The notes below the pieces were generated by a model. That model was not told the origin of the DNA, made no database searches, and was given only the letters and a program-made list of their open reading frames with translations. Both the position numbers and the translations under genes were made by a program. From Candidatus Carbonibacillus altaicus (GTDB lineage Bacteria > Bacillota > Bacilli > Thermicanales > DSM-22653), in the NCBI GenBank assembly GCA_003050645.1, contig PEBX01000003.1, positions 1 through 64,000 of the forward strand: a DNA stretch of 64,000 nucleotides, read 5' to 3'. Positions 36,246 through 46,406 of the stretch are shown here, piece after piece; the first letter of the stretch is position 1, and every line of letters starts with the position of its first letter.

Positions 36246-38451
36246 ATGCTTCAGCCTCCTCGACATGCAATGTTGTAAATTTCTTTTCAAAAAAAGTGCG
36301 CGTATCGATGACCAGCGCAATACGCCCATCCCCTAAAATCGTCGCCCCTGAGAAGCCCTGAATATGTTTTAAATAGCTTCCGAGCCCTTTTAAGACGATT
36401 TCTTGCTGGCCGAGAATACGATCAATGACGAGCCCTAAACGATCCTCTCCATTGCGGAGGACGAGGACAGTGAGCTGTGTATGCTTATTCGCCGCCTGTG
36501 GTAACCCGAAAAAACGACGACCATCGACGAGCGGAAGAATGCGACCGCGCAGGATAAAGACCGGTTTTTTTCCGGCAGTTTTAATGTCCTGTGCGGTAAG
36601 GTTTACGGCTTCAACTACATCGCCGAGCGGTAAGGCGTATGTCTCCTCGCCGATCACGAAGAGCATGGCTGTGAGAATCGATAGAGAAAGCGGTAGTTGA
36701 ATGCGAAAGAGCGTCCCGCTTCCACGCTTGGAATGAACGGAAATGCGACCGCCTAAGGATTCTATCTTTGTTTTCACAACATCCAGCCCCACGCCCCGGC
36801 CGGAAAGCTCGCTCACCGTCTCACGGGTGGAAAAACCGGGTAAGAAAAGGACCTGATAAATCTCTTGATCGCTCATCCTCTGCGCCTCACCTGGGCTCAT
36901 AAGACCTCGCTGAACGGCCTTCTCGCGCACTTTTTCTGCATCGATCCCGGAGCCATCATCTTGCACCTCGATATAGACGTGATGACCGCTTCTGTAAGCA
37001 GCCAGGCGCAGCTTGCCTGTCTCCGGTTTTTGTTCCCGCCTGCGATCGTCCGGCAGTTCCAAACCATGGTCGAGCGCATTACGAAGAAGATGCATAAGCG
37101 GATCGCCAAGCTCGTCGATGACCGTACGATCGAGCTCGGTCTCCTCCCCTTCGATCACAAAATCAACTTTTTTACCGACTTCTTTGGCGATGTCGCGTAC
37201 CATCCGGGGAAAGCGGTTAAAAACCGTCTCGACGCTCACCATGCGAATCGATAAAATAAGATCCTGCATCTGTCCCGTCGTGCGACTCATGCGCTCCACA
37301 ACCTCGCGTAGCTGCGGCGCCCCTAACTCTTCTGCCAGGAGAAGCAAACGCCCCCGGTCGATGACGAGTTCGCTAAATACATTCATAAGCAACTCCAGGC
37401 GTTCGGCATCGACGCGCAGCGTTTTTACTAGAGAGGACTTGTTCGCCGCCTTAGACGATCCTGCTTTTGTCGTCTCTATGTCGCCTGCAGAAGAGGCAGG
37501 TGAAGAAGAGGCGGTACCGGTCAAAGACCCTGGGCTAGAAGGGCGCGCTTCGTCACTTGACATCATTTTTAACGCGCTCTCTTTTCGTTCCATAACGAGC
37601 GGATACAGATCAACGCGCGCCACTTCCGAGATACGCGAGAGTTCCGCCCGCACCCGTTCTGCATTTTCCTGAGTCAAGACGGTTAAGACAAAACTTAAAT
37701 CAAAGCGTTCCGCTTCCAGATCATCGATCGAAGGTGCAGCCTGCACAACTTCGCCCATGCTGGATAACGTTTGATAGACAATGTATGCACGGGCAGCTTT
37801 GAGCAACGTCTTCCGATCGAGTTCGACTTCAATCCTGAGTGCACTCATGCCCTGTGCAAGCGCATCCTGAATGAGCGCACCCTGGTACGTATCGTAAAGG
37901 TCCCTCCAGTGCTCATAGGAAAGCGTGAGGAAAGTAGGTGCCTGACCGTTTTTTTGTTCCGGTAATGCTGTAGCGGCCATTTCATTTAAAGCCAACGCTT
38001 CTTTTTTATCAACGTTAACCGCTTCCGTCGCCGGATCTTTATGATCTTCTGCTTCTTTTCGAACCTGATCTATGGGCGCTGTGAGCTGTTTAAGGCGCTC
38101 AAATATTTCCGGGGAGATGGGGCGTTCCTGTCCTTCTTCGGCTATACCGCGAAGCGCATCGGCGAGCTCATCGACGGCAGCAAAAAGTGTATCCATCCAC
38201 GTCGAGTCAATGTGTGCCTTCCCTTGTCGGATCCAATCGAGTGCATTTTCCATGGCGTGGGTGAGTTCTGCCATGTGCTGAAAACCCATGGTCGCCGACA
38301 TCCCTTTTAACGTATGGGCCGCTCGAAAAATCTCCTGAATGGCAGCGCTGTCTCCCGGATTGGCCTCAAGCACCAACAACTGATTGTTTAAGATGGCCAT
38401 ATTCTCTTCCGACTCTTCCAGAAACATGCCCAAGTAATCTTCCAGTTGCAC
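36238..38451 (-). CDS. cheA: chemotaxis histidine kinase CheA
   Basis: A 737-residue kinase with the five standard domains: HPt P1 with phospho-accepting His46 (AAHTLKGMS), a CheY-binding P2 region (about 165-285), dimerisation P3 (about 345-400), ATPase P4 with N box LLRNALDHG, G1 DDGSGID and G2 GRGVGLD, and a CheW-like P5 (about 590-720). A Ser/Ala-rich linker (about 300-340) joins P2 and P3. It receives receptor signals and phosphorylates CheY, and possibly a separate CheB-receiver since the local CheB has none. Confidence 0.96.
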   Translation of the reverse strand: MQLEDYLGMFLEESEENMAILNNQLLVLEANPGDSAAIQEIFRAAHTLKGMSATMGFQHMAELTHAMENALDWIRQGKAHIDSTWMDTLFAAVDELADALRGIAEEGQERPISPEIFERLKQLTAPIDQVRKEAEDHKDPATEAVNVDKKEALALNEMAATALPEQKNGQAPTFLTLSYEHWRDLYDTYQGALIQDALAQGMSALRIEVELDRKTLLKAARAYIVYQTLSSMGEVVQAAPSIDDLEAERFDLSFVLTVLTQENAERVRAELSRISEVARVDLYPLVMERKESALKMMSSDEARPSSPGSLTGTASSSPASSAGDIETTKAGSSKAANKSSLVKTLRVDAERLELLMNVFSELVIDRGRLLLLAEELGAPQLREVVERMSRTTGQMQDLILSIRMVSVETVFNRFPRMVRDIAKEVGKKVDFVIEGEETELDRTVIDELGDPLMHLLRNALDHGLELPDDRRREQKPETGKLRLAAYRSGHHVYIEVQDDGSGIDAEKVREKAVQRGLMSPGEAQRMSDQEIYQVLFLPGFSTRETVSELSGRGVGLDVVKTKIESLGGRISVHSKRGSGTLFRIQLPLSLSILTAMLFVIGEETYALPLGDVVEAVNLTAQDIKTAGKKPVFILRGRILPLVDGRRFFGLPQAANKHTQLTVLVLRNGEDRLGLVIDRILGQQEIVLKGLGSYLKHIQGFSGATILGDGRIALVIDTRTFFEKKFTTLHVEEAEAYV

Positions 38452-38498
38452 TTCTTATCCCTCCTTTAGAATGATGGGTTACGCGCGAAATGGATACC

Positions 38499-39095
38499 TC
38501 AACCGGTTGATTCAGCCTGCTTTGCGAGCCAGGAGGCAATATCATCCAGCGTCAAGACCGCATCAGCCAGATGGTTTTCTACGATCGCCCGGGGCATACC
38601 GTAGACGAGTGCTGAGCGTTCATCTTCCGCTACAACCCAGCATTTACCAGCCAGCATCGCCTTGAGCTTCTTAACCCCGTGCAGACCGTCTTTCCCCATG
38701 CCGGTTAAGACGATGACCGCTGTGTGCAGGGGAAGGAAGGCTGCATCACCGATCAGGATATCGGCTGCCGGTCGGTGACCGGAGATCGGTGGTGTTTTTT
38801 GATCGAGCGCAAAAGTGACGTTATGCGCAATCCGGGATAGCCTTAAATGATACCCGGCCGGTGCCACATACGCGCGTCCTTTCTCTAGACGTTCCCCATC
38901 CATCGCTTTTGCGAGCGGAAAATCGACGGAACCCGCAAGCGTCTTCACGTAAGACATAAACATCCTCGGCAACATATGCTGAACGATGATGAGCGCAAAA
39001 GGAATGTTTTCCGGAAGCGGGCTTAGAACTTTCCGAACGGCTTTAGGGCCTCCTGTCGACGCGGCGATTATCACCAGATCAAAACTCATAGCCAC
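38499..39095 (-). CDS. cheB: receiver-less CheB-type protein-glutamate methylesterase
   Basis: A 198-residue protein that consists only of the CheB C-terminal esterase domain. The catalytic triad is complete: Ser13 (AASTGGP), His40 (VQHM) and Asp136 (TGMGKDG). Standard CheB is about 350 residues, with an N-terminal receiver domain that inhibits the esterase until phosphorylated by CheA. No receiver-coding sequence is present: the start codon overlaps the end of flhG by 10 bases, leaving no room. It occupies the exact syntenic position of cheB. Constitutive activity or regulation by another protein is inferred. Confidence 0.88.
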   Translation of the reverse strand: MAMSFDLVIIAASTGGPKAVRKVLSPLPENIPFALIIVQHMLPRMFMSYVKTLAGSVDFPLAKAMDGERLEKGRAYVAPAGYHLRLSRIAHNVTFALDQKTPPISGHRPAADILIGDAAFLPLHTAVIVLTGMGKDGLHGVKKLKAMLAGKCWVVAEDERSALVYGMPRAIVENHLADAVLTLDDIASWLAKQAESTG

Positions 39096-40027
39096 CCTTC
39101 TCCTCTTCTCACCAGTTCTTTTAACCGTTCGAGCAAACCACGCATCCCTCCTCTCGCTGCGTCCGCGCCCCCTTGCGCCTCGTACATTTCCCAGGCAAGG
39201 CTAAGACGCGCGCGTATGTGCCGGATATCCCGGCTGGCCGGGGAACGCGGATAAGCCGTATAAAAAGGCATCTGCCGTCGTACCGCCTGAGGAATGTGCG
39301 GATCTTCGCGAACAAATCCTAAATACTTCGGTGCCCCGCCAACGTGGCTTAGGGCAATACGACTAAAGCGCGTGTACATCTGTTCCGCCTCTTTTTCATC
39401 CTGAGCACGATTGATAAGCACATAAACGGGGAGTTCCGGGCGGATCCGATAAAGCCACTTGTAGAGCGCATAAGCATCGGAAAGCGAGGTAATCTCCGGT
39501 GTTATGACCAACACGAGTTCATCGACCGCCGCAAGCATATGGCGGGCCAATGCACTTAAGCCTGCCCCAAAATCCAAAAGTATGATCTCTCCCCATGCCT
39601 CGAGCTGCCTTAAGACTGACTCTAACTGCACCGTTTTGGCATGATCTTCCGTCGCCACATACGTCTCTAACGTAGTAGCCAAAGACGTGTAATAAAATCC
39701 ACCCGGCGTCCGAACGAGCGCCTCTGTGAGACTTATCCGACCTTCGATGACATCCATGAGATCCGGAGCGCTCCCTTCTCCCATTAAAAGCGCCAGATTG
39801 GTAAAGCCGGCATCGGCATCGACGAGAAGGACGCGCCCTCCTCCATCGCTTAGCGCATAGGCGAGACTCAAGACCAGATTAGATTTACCGACGCCACCTT
39901 TGCCGCTCGCCCAGCCGAGAACCCTTGCGCGCACATCACTTTTTTTTCCTTCGCGTAAAGGAAGGGGCACAGAATCTGTTGTGTTCTGCTGCATCAAGCG
40001 GCGCAGCCGTTCCGCCTGATCGCTCAT
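39086..40027 (-). CDS. flhG: flagellar number regulator FlhG (YlxH), MinD-like ATPase
   Basis: A 313-residue ParA/MinD-type ATPase. The deviant Walker A GKGGVGKSN and the Walker B region LLDFGAGLS are present. It works with the GTPase FlhF to set flagellar number and position and to assemble the C-ring with FliM/FliY. An N-terminal segment with the FlhF-activating type motif (DQAERLRRLM) precedes the ATPase domain. It overlaps flhF by 4 bases and cheB by 10. Confidence 0.93.
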   Translation of the reverse strand: MSDQAERLRRLMQQNTTDSVPLPLREGKKSDVRARVLGWASGKGGVGKSNLVLSLAYALSDGGGRVLLVDADAGFTNLALLMGEGSAPDLMDVIEGRISLTEALVRTPGGFYYTSLATTLETYVATEDHAKTVQLESVLRQLEAWGEIILLDFGAGLSALARHMLAAVDELVLVITPEITSLSDAYALYKWLYRIRPELPVYVLINRAQDEKEAEQMYTRFSRIALSHVGGAPKYLGFVREDPHIPQAVRRQMPFYTAYPRSPASRDIRHIRARLSLAWEMYEAQGGADAARGGMRGLLERLKELVRRGEGWL

Positions 40028-41247
40028 CGGCTTCCCTCCCCAAGCGCTTCATCCAGCAACCATTCTGCATCCGCCTGCCGCACATCGTCCGGCACATCCT
40101 GACCCGTCGTCAAGTACGAGAGGCGAATGCGATGCGTAAGCAGTAGCTCAAGTACCCGCCCGGCTTCCGGCACTTCATCATATTTGGTTAAAATGAGCTG
40201 GCGAAACCCGAGTGGCTGAAAGAGACGGATCAGACGACTCGTATCGTCTTCGCGTGCTGTAAGGCTCGATACAAGATACTTCGCCCCTTTTTTGGGAAGC
40301 GCATCAAGACGGTGTATATAATCCTTCAACCCTTCCACGTGCGCTTCTTGAAAATAGTTGCGCCCGGCGGTATCGATGAGCACATAGTAGCCTTCATCCA
40401 GCCAGCGCCCGAGCGTCTCGTCAAATTCGTGCGGTGTGTACGTCACGGCAAAAGGAACATGTAAAATATCAGCATACGTGCGCAGCTGTTCAACCGCCGC
40501 AATACGATACGTATCGATGGTCATCAGCGCAACCGGAAGGTGCCTTTCAAGCTTGGCCTGAGCGGCCAGCTTGGCAATCGTGGTCGTTTTTCCGACACCC
40601 GTCGGTCCGATGAAGGCAGCCCACGCTTCTTGCGCCCGGGATGCGGGAAACCTGGAACGGATCTTATCATGCAGGATGGCCTTCAGCCTCTCCCGCGTCA
40701 CCGCTTCTTCATCATCGACCATCGAAAGCTCAGGTGAGGCAGCATACAGGCGATAGATCGTCTTTAAAGCCATGCCGCTCGCCTGAAGGCGTTTTGCCCA
40801 TGGTCGGAATCCCGGACGAAACGGATAGAGACCGCTTTGTGCGAGCTGCAGTTCTTCAAGCGCTGTCAATTTTTCCATGACCTCCGTAAGCGGCAGCGTG
40901 GAGGGGGAGGAGCTCGTCTCGAGGTGTTCATGCAGTCGAACCATATGAGCTTTTTGATCACTTAGATCCGGGTGTACGTTGCGTGCCGCATCCTGAGCAT
41001 CCTCTCCGTGTTTCACCTGGCGAATGGCGTTAAGGAGCGCCTCTTTTTGCACCAGAAAATCCTTTCGAGATGCCGGATGTTCATCAGCAACGGCCGTAAT
41101 AACTACTTCGTACTGACCGAAAAGGCCGCGCCAGCCGCGGATGCGCTCCTTGCGGGAAGACAAAATGATCGCATTTTCACCTAGGTGCCGTCGTACCTTC
41201 TCCAGCGCTTCTTCCATCGTCGGCGCAACAATACGGCGTACATTCAT
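40024..41247 (-). CDS. flhF: flagellar SRP-type GTPase FlhF
   Basis: A 407-residue SRP-family GTPase directing flagellar placement at the membrane. A basic N-terminal B domain (1-130), an N domain, then a G domain with GPTGVGKTTT (G1), DTYRIAAVEQLRTYA (G2), DTAGRN (G3) and TKYDE (G4). The start overlaps the flhA stop by 4 bases, typical translational coupling. Confidence 0.95.
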   Translation of the reverse strand: MNVRRIVAPTMEEALEKVRRHLGENAIILSSRKERIRGWRGLFGQYEVVITAVADEHPASRKDFLVQKEALLNAIRQVKHGEDAQDAARNVHPDLSDQKAHMVRLHEHLETSSSPSTLPLTEVMEKLTALEELQLAQSGLYPFRPGFRPWAKRLQASGMALKTIYRLYAASPELSMVDDEEAVTRERLKAILHDKIRSRFPASRAQEAWAAFIGPTGVGKTTTIAKLAAQAKLERHLPVALMTIDTYRIAAVEQLRTYADILHVPFAVTYTPHEFDETLGRWLDEGYYVLIDTAGRNYFQEAHVEGLKDYIHRLDALPKKGAKYLVSSLTAREDDTSRLIRLFQPLGFRQLILTKYDEVPEAGRVLELLLTHRIRLSYLTTGQDVPDDVRQADAEWLLDEALGEGSR

Positions 41248-43271
41248 GAGGCATTCACCACACTTACACTTTTTACGTCCAGGGATGGATCAAGTTCGTT
41301 ATAAGATAGCACGACCATCTCCGGAAAAAGACGGCTCACAAGATCGCGCACATAACGCCTCACCCCGGGGGAGGTTAAAATAATCGGCGTGTATCCAGCC
41401 ATCTCCAACTGTTCCTTACCTTCGCGAATGTGATCAAAAAAGACTTTAAGATCGTCCGGTGAAAGCGCTACGTAGTCGCCAAAATCGGTCCGCTTGACAT
41501 TTTCTAAAATTTTTTGTTCAAGCGCCGGCGAGAGATAAATAACGTTTAACGGTCCGGTTTTCGGTGCGTACTGCGCCGTAATTTGCCGGGAGAGGGCCTG
41601 TCTCACAAATTCCGTAAGAAGCGCTGGATCTTTGACCTTACTCCCGTGGTCGGCCAACGTTTCAAAAATGAGGGGAAGATTACGGATAGAAAGCCCTTCT
41701 CGTAAAAGCGAAGATAGGACTTTTTGAATGTCCCCCAACGTGAGCACACTTTCTAAATCGGCGACAAGGGCAGCATGGCTTTTACGGAGATGTTCAACGA
41801 GCGTCTTCGTCTCATCCCGGCCTAAAAGCTCCCAGGCATGTTTTTTGATGCGTTCCGTGAGATGCGTGATGATGACGGAAGACGGATCGACGACCGTCCA
41901 CCCCGCAAACTCTGCCTCATCTTTGTACGACGGGTCGATCCACACCGCCGTCATCCCGAAAGTCGGTTCTTTGGTCACGTCACCCGGGAGCTCATTGGGG
42001 TGTTCACCGCCGATGGCCATGAGTCGCCCTTCCATGACCGTCCCTTCACCGACGACTTCGCCGCGAATCTTAATCACATACTGGCGCGGAGCAAGCTGCA
42101 GATTGTCGCGAAGCCGAATCGTCGGCACGATAAAACCGAGCGTGAGGGCAAGCTGACGCCTCAGCATGAGCATGCGGTCCATCAGGTCACCGCCCTGTTT
42201 GGGATCGGCGAGCGGAATGAGCGCATAGCCGAATTCAAACTCGATCGGTTCCATATCGAGTAGCGAAAGGGCGCTCTCCGGTCGGGCTGCCTCCTCTGCC
42301 CGCCTCTCCGGTGTATCCGTAGCGACGGGCACATCCACTTCCTTTTGACGCATACCCGTACGGTATGCAGCATAGGCGATGATGAGAGCCAAAGGCGTCG
42401 TCGCCCAGAAAGGGATGGGCGTCGCCACACCCAGTAAAAAGAGCACACCGGCGACCACGTATAAAAGGTGCGCCTGCCGAAAAAGCTGCTGCATCACATC
42501 AGACGTGAGCCCATCCTGACTCGCCGTCCGCGTCACAACAATCCCCGTCGCTGTCGACACAAAGAGCGCCGGAAGCTGAGCCACAAGGCCTTCTCCGACC
42601 GACAAAACGGTATAGATGCTGGCCGATTCAGCAAGCGTCTTGCCGTGGATGACGACACCGATAATGAGACCGCCGATAATATTAATGGCCAGAATGAGCA
42701 TGGCAGCGATGGCATCGCCTTTGACGAATTTAGTTGCACCATCCATCGCCCCGTAAAAATCGGCTTCCTTCTCAATCGCCTGCCTTCTCGCCTGCGCAGT
42801 CTTTTCATCGATGATACCGGCATTTAAGTCCGCATCGATGGCCATCTGTTTACCGGGCATCGCATCGAGCGTAAAACGGGCGGCAACTTCTGCCACGCGT
42901 TCAGACCCTTTGGTGATGACAAGAAACTGAACAATGACGAGGATCAAAAAGACGATGAGTCCAATCACCGGCTCACCACCGACGACAAAACTACCAAACG
43001 TGTGAATCACTTCGCCGCCGTTCATCTTACTTAAAATCGAACGCGTCGTCGAGACGTTAAGCGATAAGCGAAAAAGCGTCGTGATTAAAAGTAAAGTAGG
43101 AAAAACAGAAAATTCCAGAGGCTCTTTCATACTAAGTGATACAAGCAAAATAACGAGCGAAAAAGACAAATTGATTAAAATAAGGAAATCGAGAAGTGCG
43201 GGGGGGACCGGAATGACCATCATCATCACAACGGCGATGATGCCGATAAAAAGCGTTAACTCTCGAAACAC
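41244..43271 (-). CDS. flhA: flagellar type III export gate protein FlhA
   Basis: A 675-residue export gate component with eight membrane helices in residues 1-310 and a large cytosolic domain forming the nonameric ring. The FHIPEP-family signature is visible around MPGKQMAIDADLNAGIID. It lies between flhB and flhF as in B. subtilis. Confidence 0.96.
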   Translation of the reverse strand: MFRELTLFIGIIAVVMMMVIPVPPALLDFLILINLSFSLVILLVSLSMKEPLEFSVFPTLLLITTLFRLSLNVSTTRSILSKMNGGEVIHTFGSFVVGGEPVIGLIVFLILVIVQFLVITKGSERVAEVAARFTLDAMPGKQMAIDADLNAGIIDEKTAQARRQAIEKEADFYGAMDGATKFVKGDAIAAMLILAINIIGGLIIGVVIHGKTLAESASIYTVLSVGEGLVAQLPALFVSTATGIVVTRTASQDGLTSDVMQQLFRQAHLLYVVAGVLFLLGVATPIPFWATTPLALIIAYAAYRTGMRQKEVDVPVATDTPERRAEEAARPESALSLLDMEPIEFEFGYALIPLADPKQGGDLMDRMLMLRRQLALTLGFIVPTIRLRDNLQLAPRQYVIKIRGEVVGEGTVMEGRLMAIGGEHPNELPGDVTKEPTFGMTAVWIDPSYKDEAEFAGWTVVDPSSVIITHLTERIKKHAWELLGRDETKTLVEHLRKSHAALVADLESVLTLGDIQKVLSSLLREGLSIRNLPLIFETLADHGSKVKDPALLTEFVRQALSRQITAQYAPKTGPLNVIYLSPALEQKILENVKRTDFGDYVALSPDDLKVFFDHIREGKEQLEMAGYTPIILTSPGVRRYVRDLVSRLFPEMVVLSYNELDPSLDVKSVSVVNAS

Positions 43272-43291
43272 GCGAAACCCTCCCTTCTTCT

Positions 43292-44383
43292 TTACGCAAC
43301 CGGCCGCTTTTTGCGATAAACAAACGCCAACACCTCGGCGACGGCACGGAAAAGCGACGGTGGGATCGGCTCACCAAGCGGCACCATTTGAAACAAACTG
43401 CGCGCAAGCGGCGGATTTTCCACAAGCGGGATGTTGTACTGTTTAGAGAGCTCCCGAATTTTGAGCGCAATATATCCTTCACCTTTTGCCACGACACGCG
43501 GTGCTTCATCGAAATGCATATCGTACTTCAAGGCAACCGCCACGTGCGTCGGATTGGTGATCACGACATCGGCTTCCGGTAGATGATGCATCATTCTGGC
43601 GTGTGCAAGTTCCCGACGGCGTTTTCTTTGCTGAGATTTGATCAGTGGGTCCCCTTCCGTCTTTTTCCATTCATCTTTTACTTCTTGCTTGCTCATGCGC
43701 AGCTGCCTGGCGTAATCAAAACGCTGGTACAGCGTATCGATGAGGGCGATAATCACCGAAAGAAGCCCGATCACCAGCACGAGGCGTACGACGAGACTGC
43801 CCATGTAAGTCGTCACCCCTCCCAGTGGAAGGCCAAAAAGAGCTGAAAGACGGGGCCATTCCCCCTTCAGCAGGAGAAAAAGCGCAAGACCGATCAGTAT
43901 CAGCTTAAGGAGAGACTTCACGAGCTCAACGAGGGCACGCCATGAAAAAATTCGTTTCAGACCCTGCACCGGGTTGATACGTTCGAACTTAGGTTTGAGC
44001 GGTTCGGTCGAAAAGAGCACACCAACCTGCAGGACCTGACTGAGCGCGGCGACAACCCAAAAAATAACTAAAAATAATGCCAGATAGAAACTGAAAGGAT
44101 GGAATGCCGCCGCAAAGATTGTAGGAAGGTGATCGAGATCCACCGTCATACCCGGAATAAGCACGTATGTATCGGAAAATACGCGCAAAAATGCGTCAAA
44201 CAGGCCCGGTCCTACCACATACAAAAAGAGTGCACCAGTCAGTAAAAGGATCGACTGAGAGATTTCCGAACTTTTGCTGACCTGTCCCTTTTTACGGGCT
44301 TCCTGTTTTTTATGAGGTGTCGCCGGTTCCGTCTTTTCTCCTGCAAAAAACTGTAGGTTCAGGTGATACCGTTGCCCTTCCAT
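43292..44383 (-). CDS. flhB: flagellar export switch protein FlhB
   Basis: A 363-residue protein with four membrane helices and a cytosolic domain. The autocleavage site NPTH (in VVITNPTHVAVAL) is intact; cleavage switches export from hook to filament substrates. ATG 44383 follows AAGGAGG; an extension to 44413 is rejected because it reads through that site. Confidence 0.95.
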   Translation of the reverse strand: MEGQRYHLNLQFFAGEKTEPATPHKKQEARKKGQVSKSSEISQSILLLTGALFLYVVGPGLFDAFLRVFSDTYVLIPGMTVDLDHLPTIFAAAFHPFSFYLALFLVIFWVVAALSQVLQVGVLFSTEPLKPKFERINPVQGLKRIFSWRALVELVKSLLKLILIGLALFLLLKGEWPRLSALFGLPLGGVTTYMGSLVVRLVLVIGLLSVIIALIDTLYQRFDYARQLRMSKQEVKDEWKKTEGDPLIKSQQRKRRRELAHARMMHHLPEADVVITNPTHVAVALKYDMHFDEAPRVVAKGEGYIALKIRELSKQYNIPLVENPPLARSLFQMVPLGEPIPPSLFRAVAEVLAFVYRKKRPVA

Positions 44384-44446
44384 CGTTTCCCTCCTTTTCC
44401 GAACAAGTCTCATCCGATGTGCTGAAACGCCGGTATGCTTTTCCCA

Positions 44447-45235
44447 CTACCCCAGTCCTGCCGGATAACGTGAGAGCGTTTCGAATAAAAGATCGAACAG
44501 ACGGGTAGTGAGAAAAATGAAAAACGGTAAAAACAGCGCCAGCATGAACATCGCCCCCAGAATTTTAACGGGAAGCCCCACCACGAACATATTCATCTGG
44601 GGAACGGCGCGGGAAAGCAGCCCTAAAGATAAATCCAACAAAAAAAGGACAATCGCATACGGCGCGGCCACTTCCAGACCGATGGTAAAGACGCGAACAA
44701 ACCAGTCGACAAGACGAGGGACCCAGACATCGTCCAGCTTGAGCGGATGGGCAGGCGGGAAAAACACAAAACTGTTCAACACTCCCTGCAGCATCAGCCG
44801 GTAACCACCGGTTATAAACAGAAGAAACAGCGCCAGCATGTACTTGAACTGACCGACGAGCGGACTTTGTGCTCCGGTCTGCGGGTCAATGACATTGGCG
44901 ATGGCAAAACCCATTTGAAAATCGATGATACCGCCGGCCGTCTGAAACAGGGAAAAAAATACATAAACGACCCAGCCCAAGCTTAGGCCAAACAATACTT
45001 CGATGATCACCCGGCCGAGGTAAGAGGGCGTGTTCATCACTAGCGGCTGATTGACAAAGTCTCCTCCCAGCACACTGACCACGATCGCACTGAGAGACAG
45101 AGCCAGTGCTATTTTCACCGCATGCGGTATCGAAGGTAAGTTAAACGGCGGTGCGACGAGCATAAATGCACCGAGGCGAAAAAAGATCAAGACCGCATAC
45201 GGTAAAAGTGCCACAATGCCTTCCCAGTCCAGCAC
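44447..45235 (-). CDS. fliR: flagellar export protein FliR
   Basis: A 262-residue membrane protein with about six hydrophobic segments, forming the export channel core with FliP and FliQ. Length and the ordered fliP-fliQ-fliR-flhB neighbourhood leave little doubt. It is separated from fliQ by about 106 bases with nothing recognisable. Confidence 0.94.
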   Translation of the reverse strand: MLDWEGIVALLPYAVLIFFRLGAFMLVAPPFNLPSIPHAVKIALALSLSAIVVSVLGGDFVNQPLVMNTPSYLGRVIIEVLFGLSLGWVVYVFFSLFQTAGGIIDFQMGFAIANVIDPQTGAQSPLVGQFKYMLALFLLFITGGYRLMLQGVLNSFVFFPPAHPLKLDDVWVPRLVDWFVRVFTIGLEVAAPYAIVLFLLDLSLGLLSRAVPQMNMFVVGLPVKILGAMFMLALFLPFFIFLTTRLFDLLFETLSRYPAGLG

Positions 45236-45341
45236 CGCCTCTTCCTCCTCTCACCTATCCCATAAGCCGCCATCCGTACCCATCCAGTTTTAAAAAATTG
45301 ATCCTCTCAACCTAAAGCCCCCTTAAAACGCGTACGTTTCT

Positions 45342-45614
45342 TTAAGAACCGCTCACCGTTCGTGCAAAATCAAACATGAGGAGCGTAAACTCGATCAGGC
45401 GGCTTAACATAAACCGTCCGAGGAGCGCAATGGCCGCCATAATCGCCACGATTTTCGGAATGAAAGCCAGCGTTTGCTCCTGGATCTGCGTCGTTGCCTG
45501 AAAAATACTCACCACGAGTCCGGTTATAAGACCGATGAGGAGCGGAAAGGCGATCACCCAGAGCACCGTATAGATGGCCTGCTGACCAATGTATAGAGCC
45601 GTTTCGATTTGCAT
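45342..45614 (-). CDS. fliQ: flagellar export protein FliQ
   Basis: A 90-residue protein with two membrane helices, typical FliQ. The conserved VSIFQATTQIQEQTLAFIPK stretch is present. A 97-base gap precedes it after fliP. Confidence 0.95.
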   Translation of the reverse strand: MQIETALYIGQQAIYTVLWVIAFPLLIGLITGLVVSIFQATTQIQEQTLAFIPKIVAIMAAIALLGRFMLSRLIEFTLLMFDFARTVSGS

Positions 45615-45711
45615 CGCACCTATCTTCGCCTTCCTTATGATCTTCCATGCACTCTTCCATGCGCTCTTTTATGCGTTCGACCAAAAGCACCTCGATATAC
45701 GCGTGAAGCGC

Positions 45712-46404
45712 TTACCCCCCGCCACCACCGTAAGGAAGCGATTGAAGCAATGTCCAGACGACGAGGTTCCAGCCATCAACGAGCACAAACAACAAAATCT
45801 TAAAAGGGAGGGATATCATCACCGGCGGCAACATCATCATCCCCATTCCCATGAGTAGGCTCGCGACCACAAGATCGATCACAATAAACGGTAGATAAAT
45901 CATAAAACCCATCTGAAAGGCGGTCGACAGCTCACTGATGACAAAAGCGGGGACGAGCGCACGGAGCGGAATATCTTCGACCCGTTCGGGTGGTTTTTCA
46001 CCGGCATAAGAGAGAAACAGCTGTAGGTCTTTTTGCCGTGTGGACTGTGCCATAAATCGCTTCAGCGGTTCACTCGCTTTTGTCAGCGCTTCATCGAGGG
46101 TGATCGTCCCTTCGTTATACGGTACGAGTGCCGTTTCGACCATCTCTTGAAAGGTCGGTGCCATAACAAACATCGTTATAAAAAGAGCCAGTCCGACAAT
46201 AACCTGATTGGGTGGAATTTGTTGCGTGGCCAGTCCGCTTCGCACAAAAGAAAGAACGATGACAATCCGGGTAAAGCTGGTCATAAGAATCAATAGGGCC
46301 GGTGCAAGCGTAAGAAGCGTGAGCGCGACGAGTAAAAAAACGGTACTCGCTCCGCCTCCGGGCAAGCTTTGTAGCAAGGGATCAAGCATCGAACCGGGGC
46401 TCAC
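45712..46404 (-). CDS. fliP: flagellar export protein FliP
   Basis: A 230-residue core export-channel protein with four hydrophobic segments and the family stretches LMTSFTRIVIVLSFVRSGL and PFIVIDLVVASLLMGMGMMM. The tail ends in five glycines. It starts two bases after fliO stops. Confidence 0.96.
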   Translation of the reverse strand: MSPGSMLDPLLQSLPGGGASTVFLLVALTLLTLAPALLILMTSFTRIVIVLSFVRSGLATQQIPPNQVIVGLALFITMFVMAPTFQEMVETALVPYNEGTITLDEALTKASEPLKRFMAQSTRQKDLQLFLSYAGEKPPERVEDIPLRALVPAFVISELSTAFQMGFMIYLPFIVIDLVVASLLMGMGMMMLPPVMISLPFKILLFVLVDGWNLVVWTLLQSLPYGGGGG

Positions 46405-46406
46405 CG

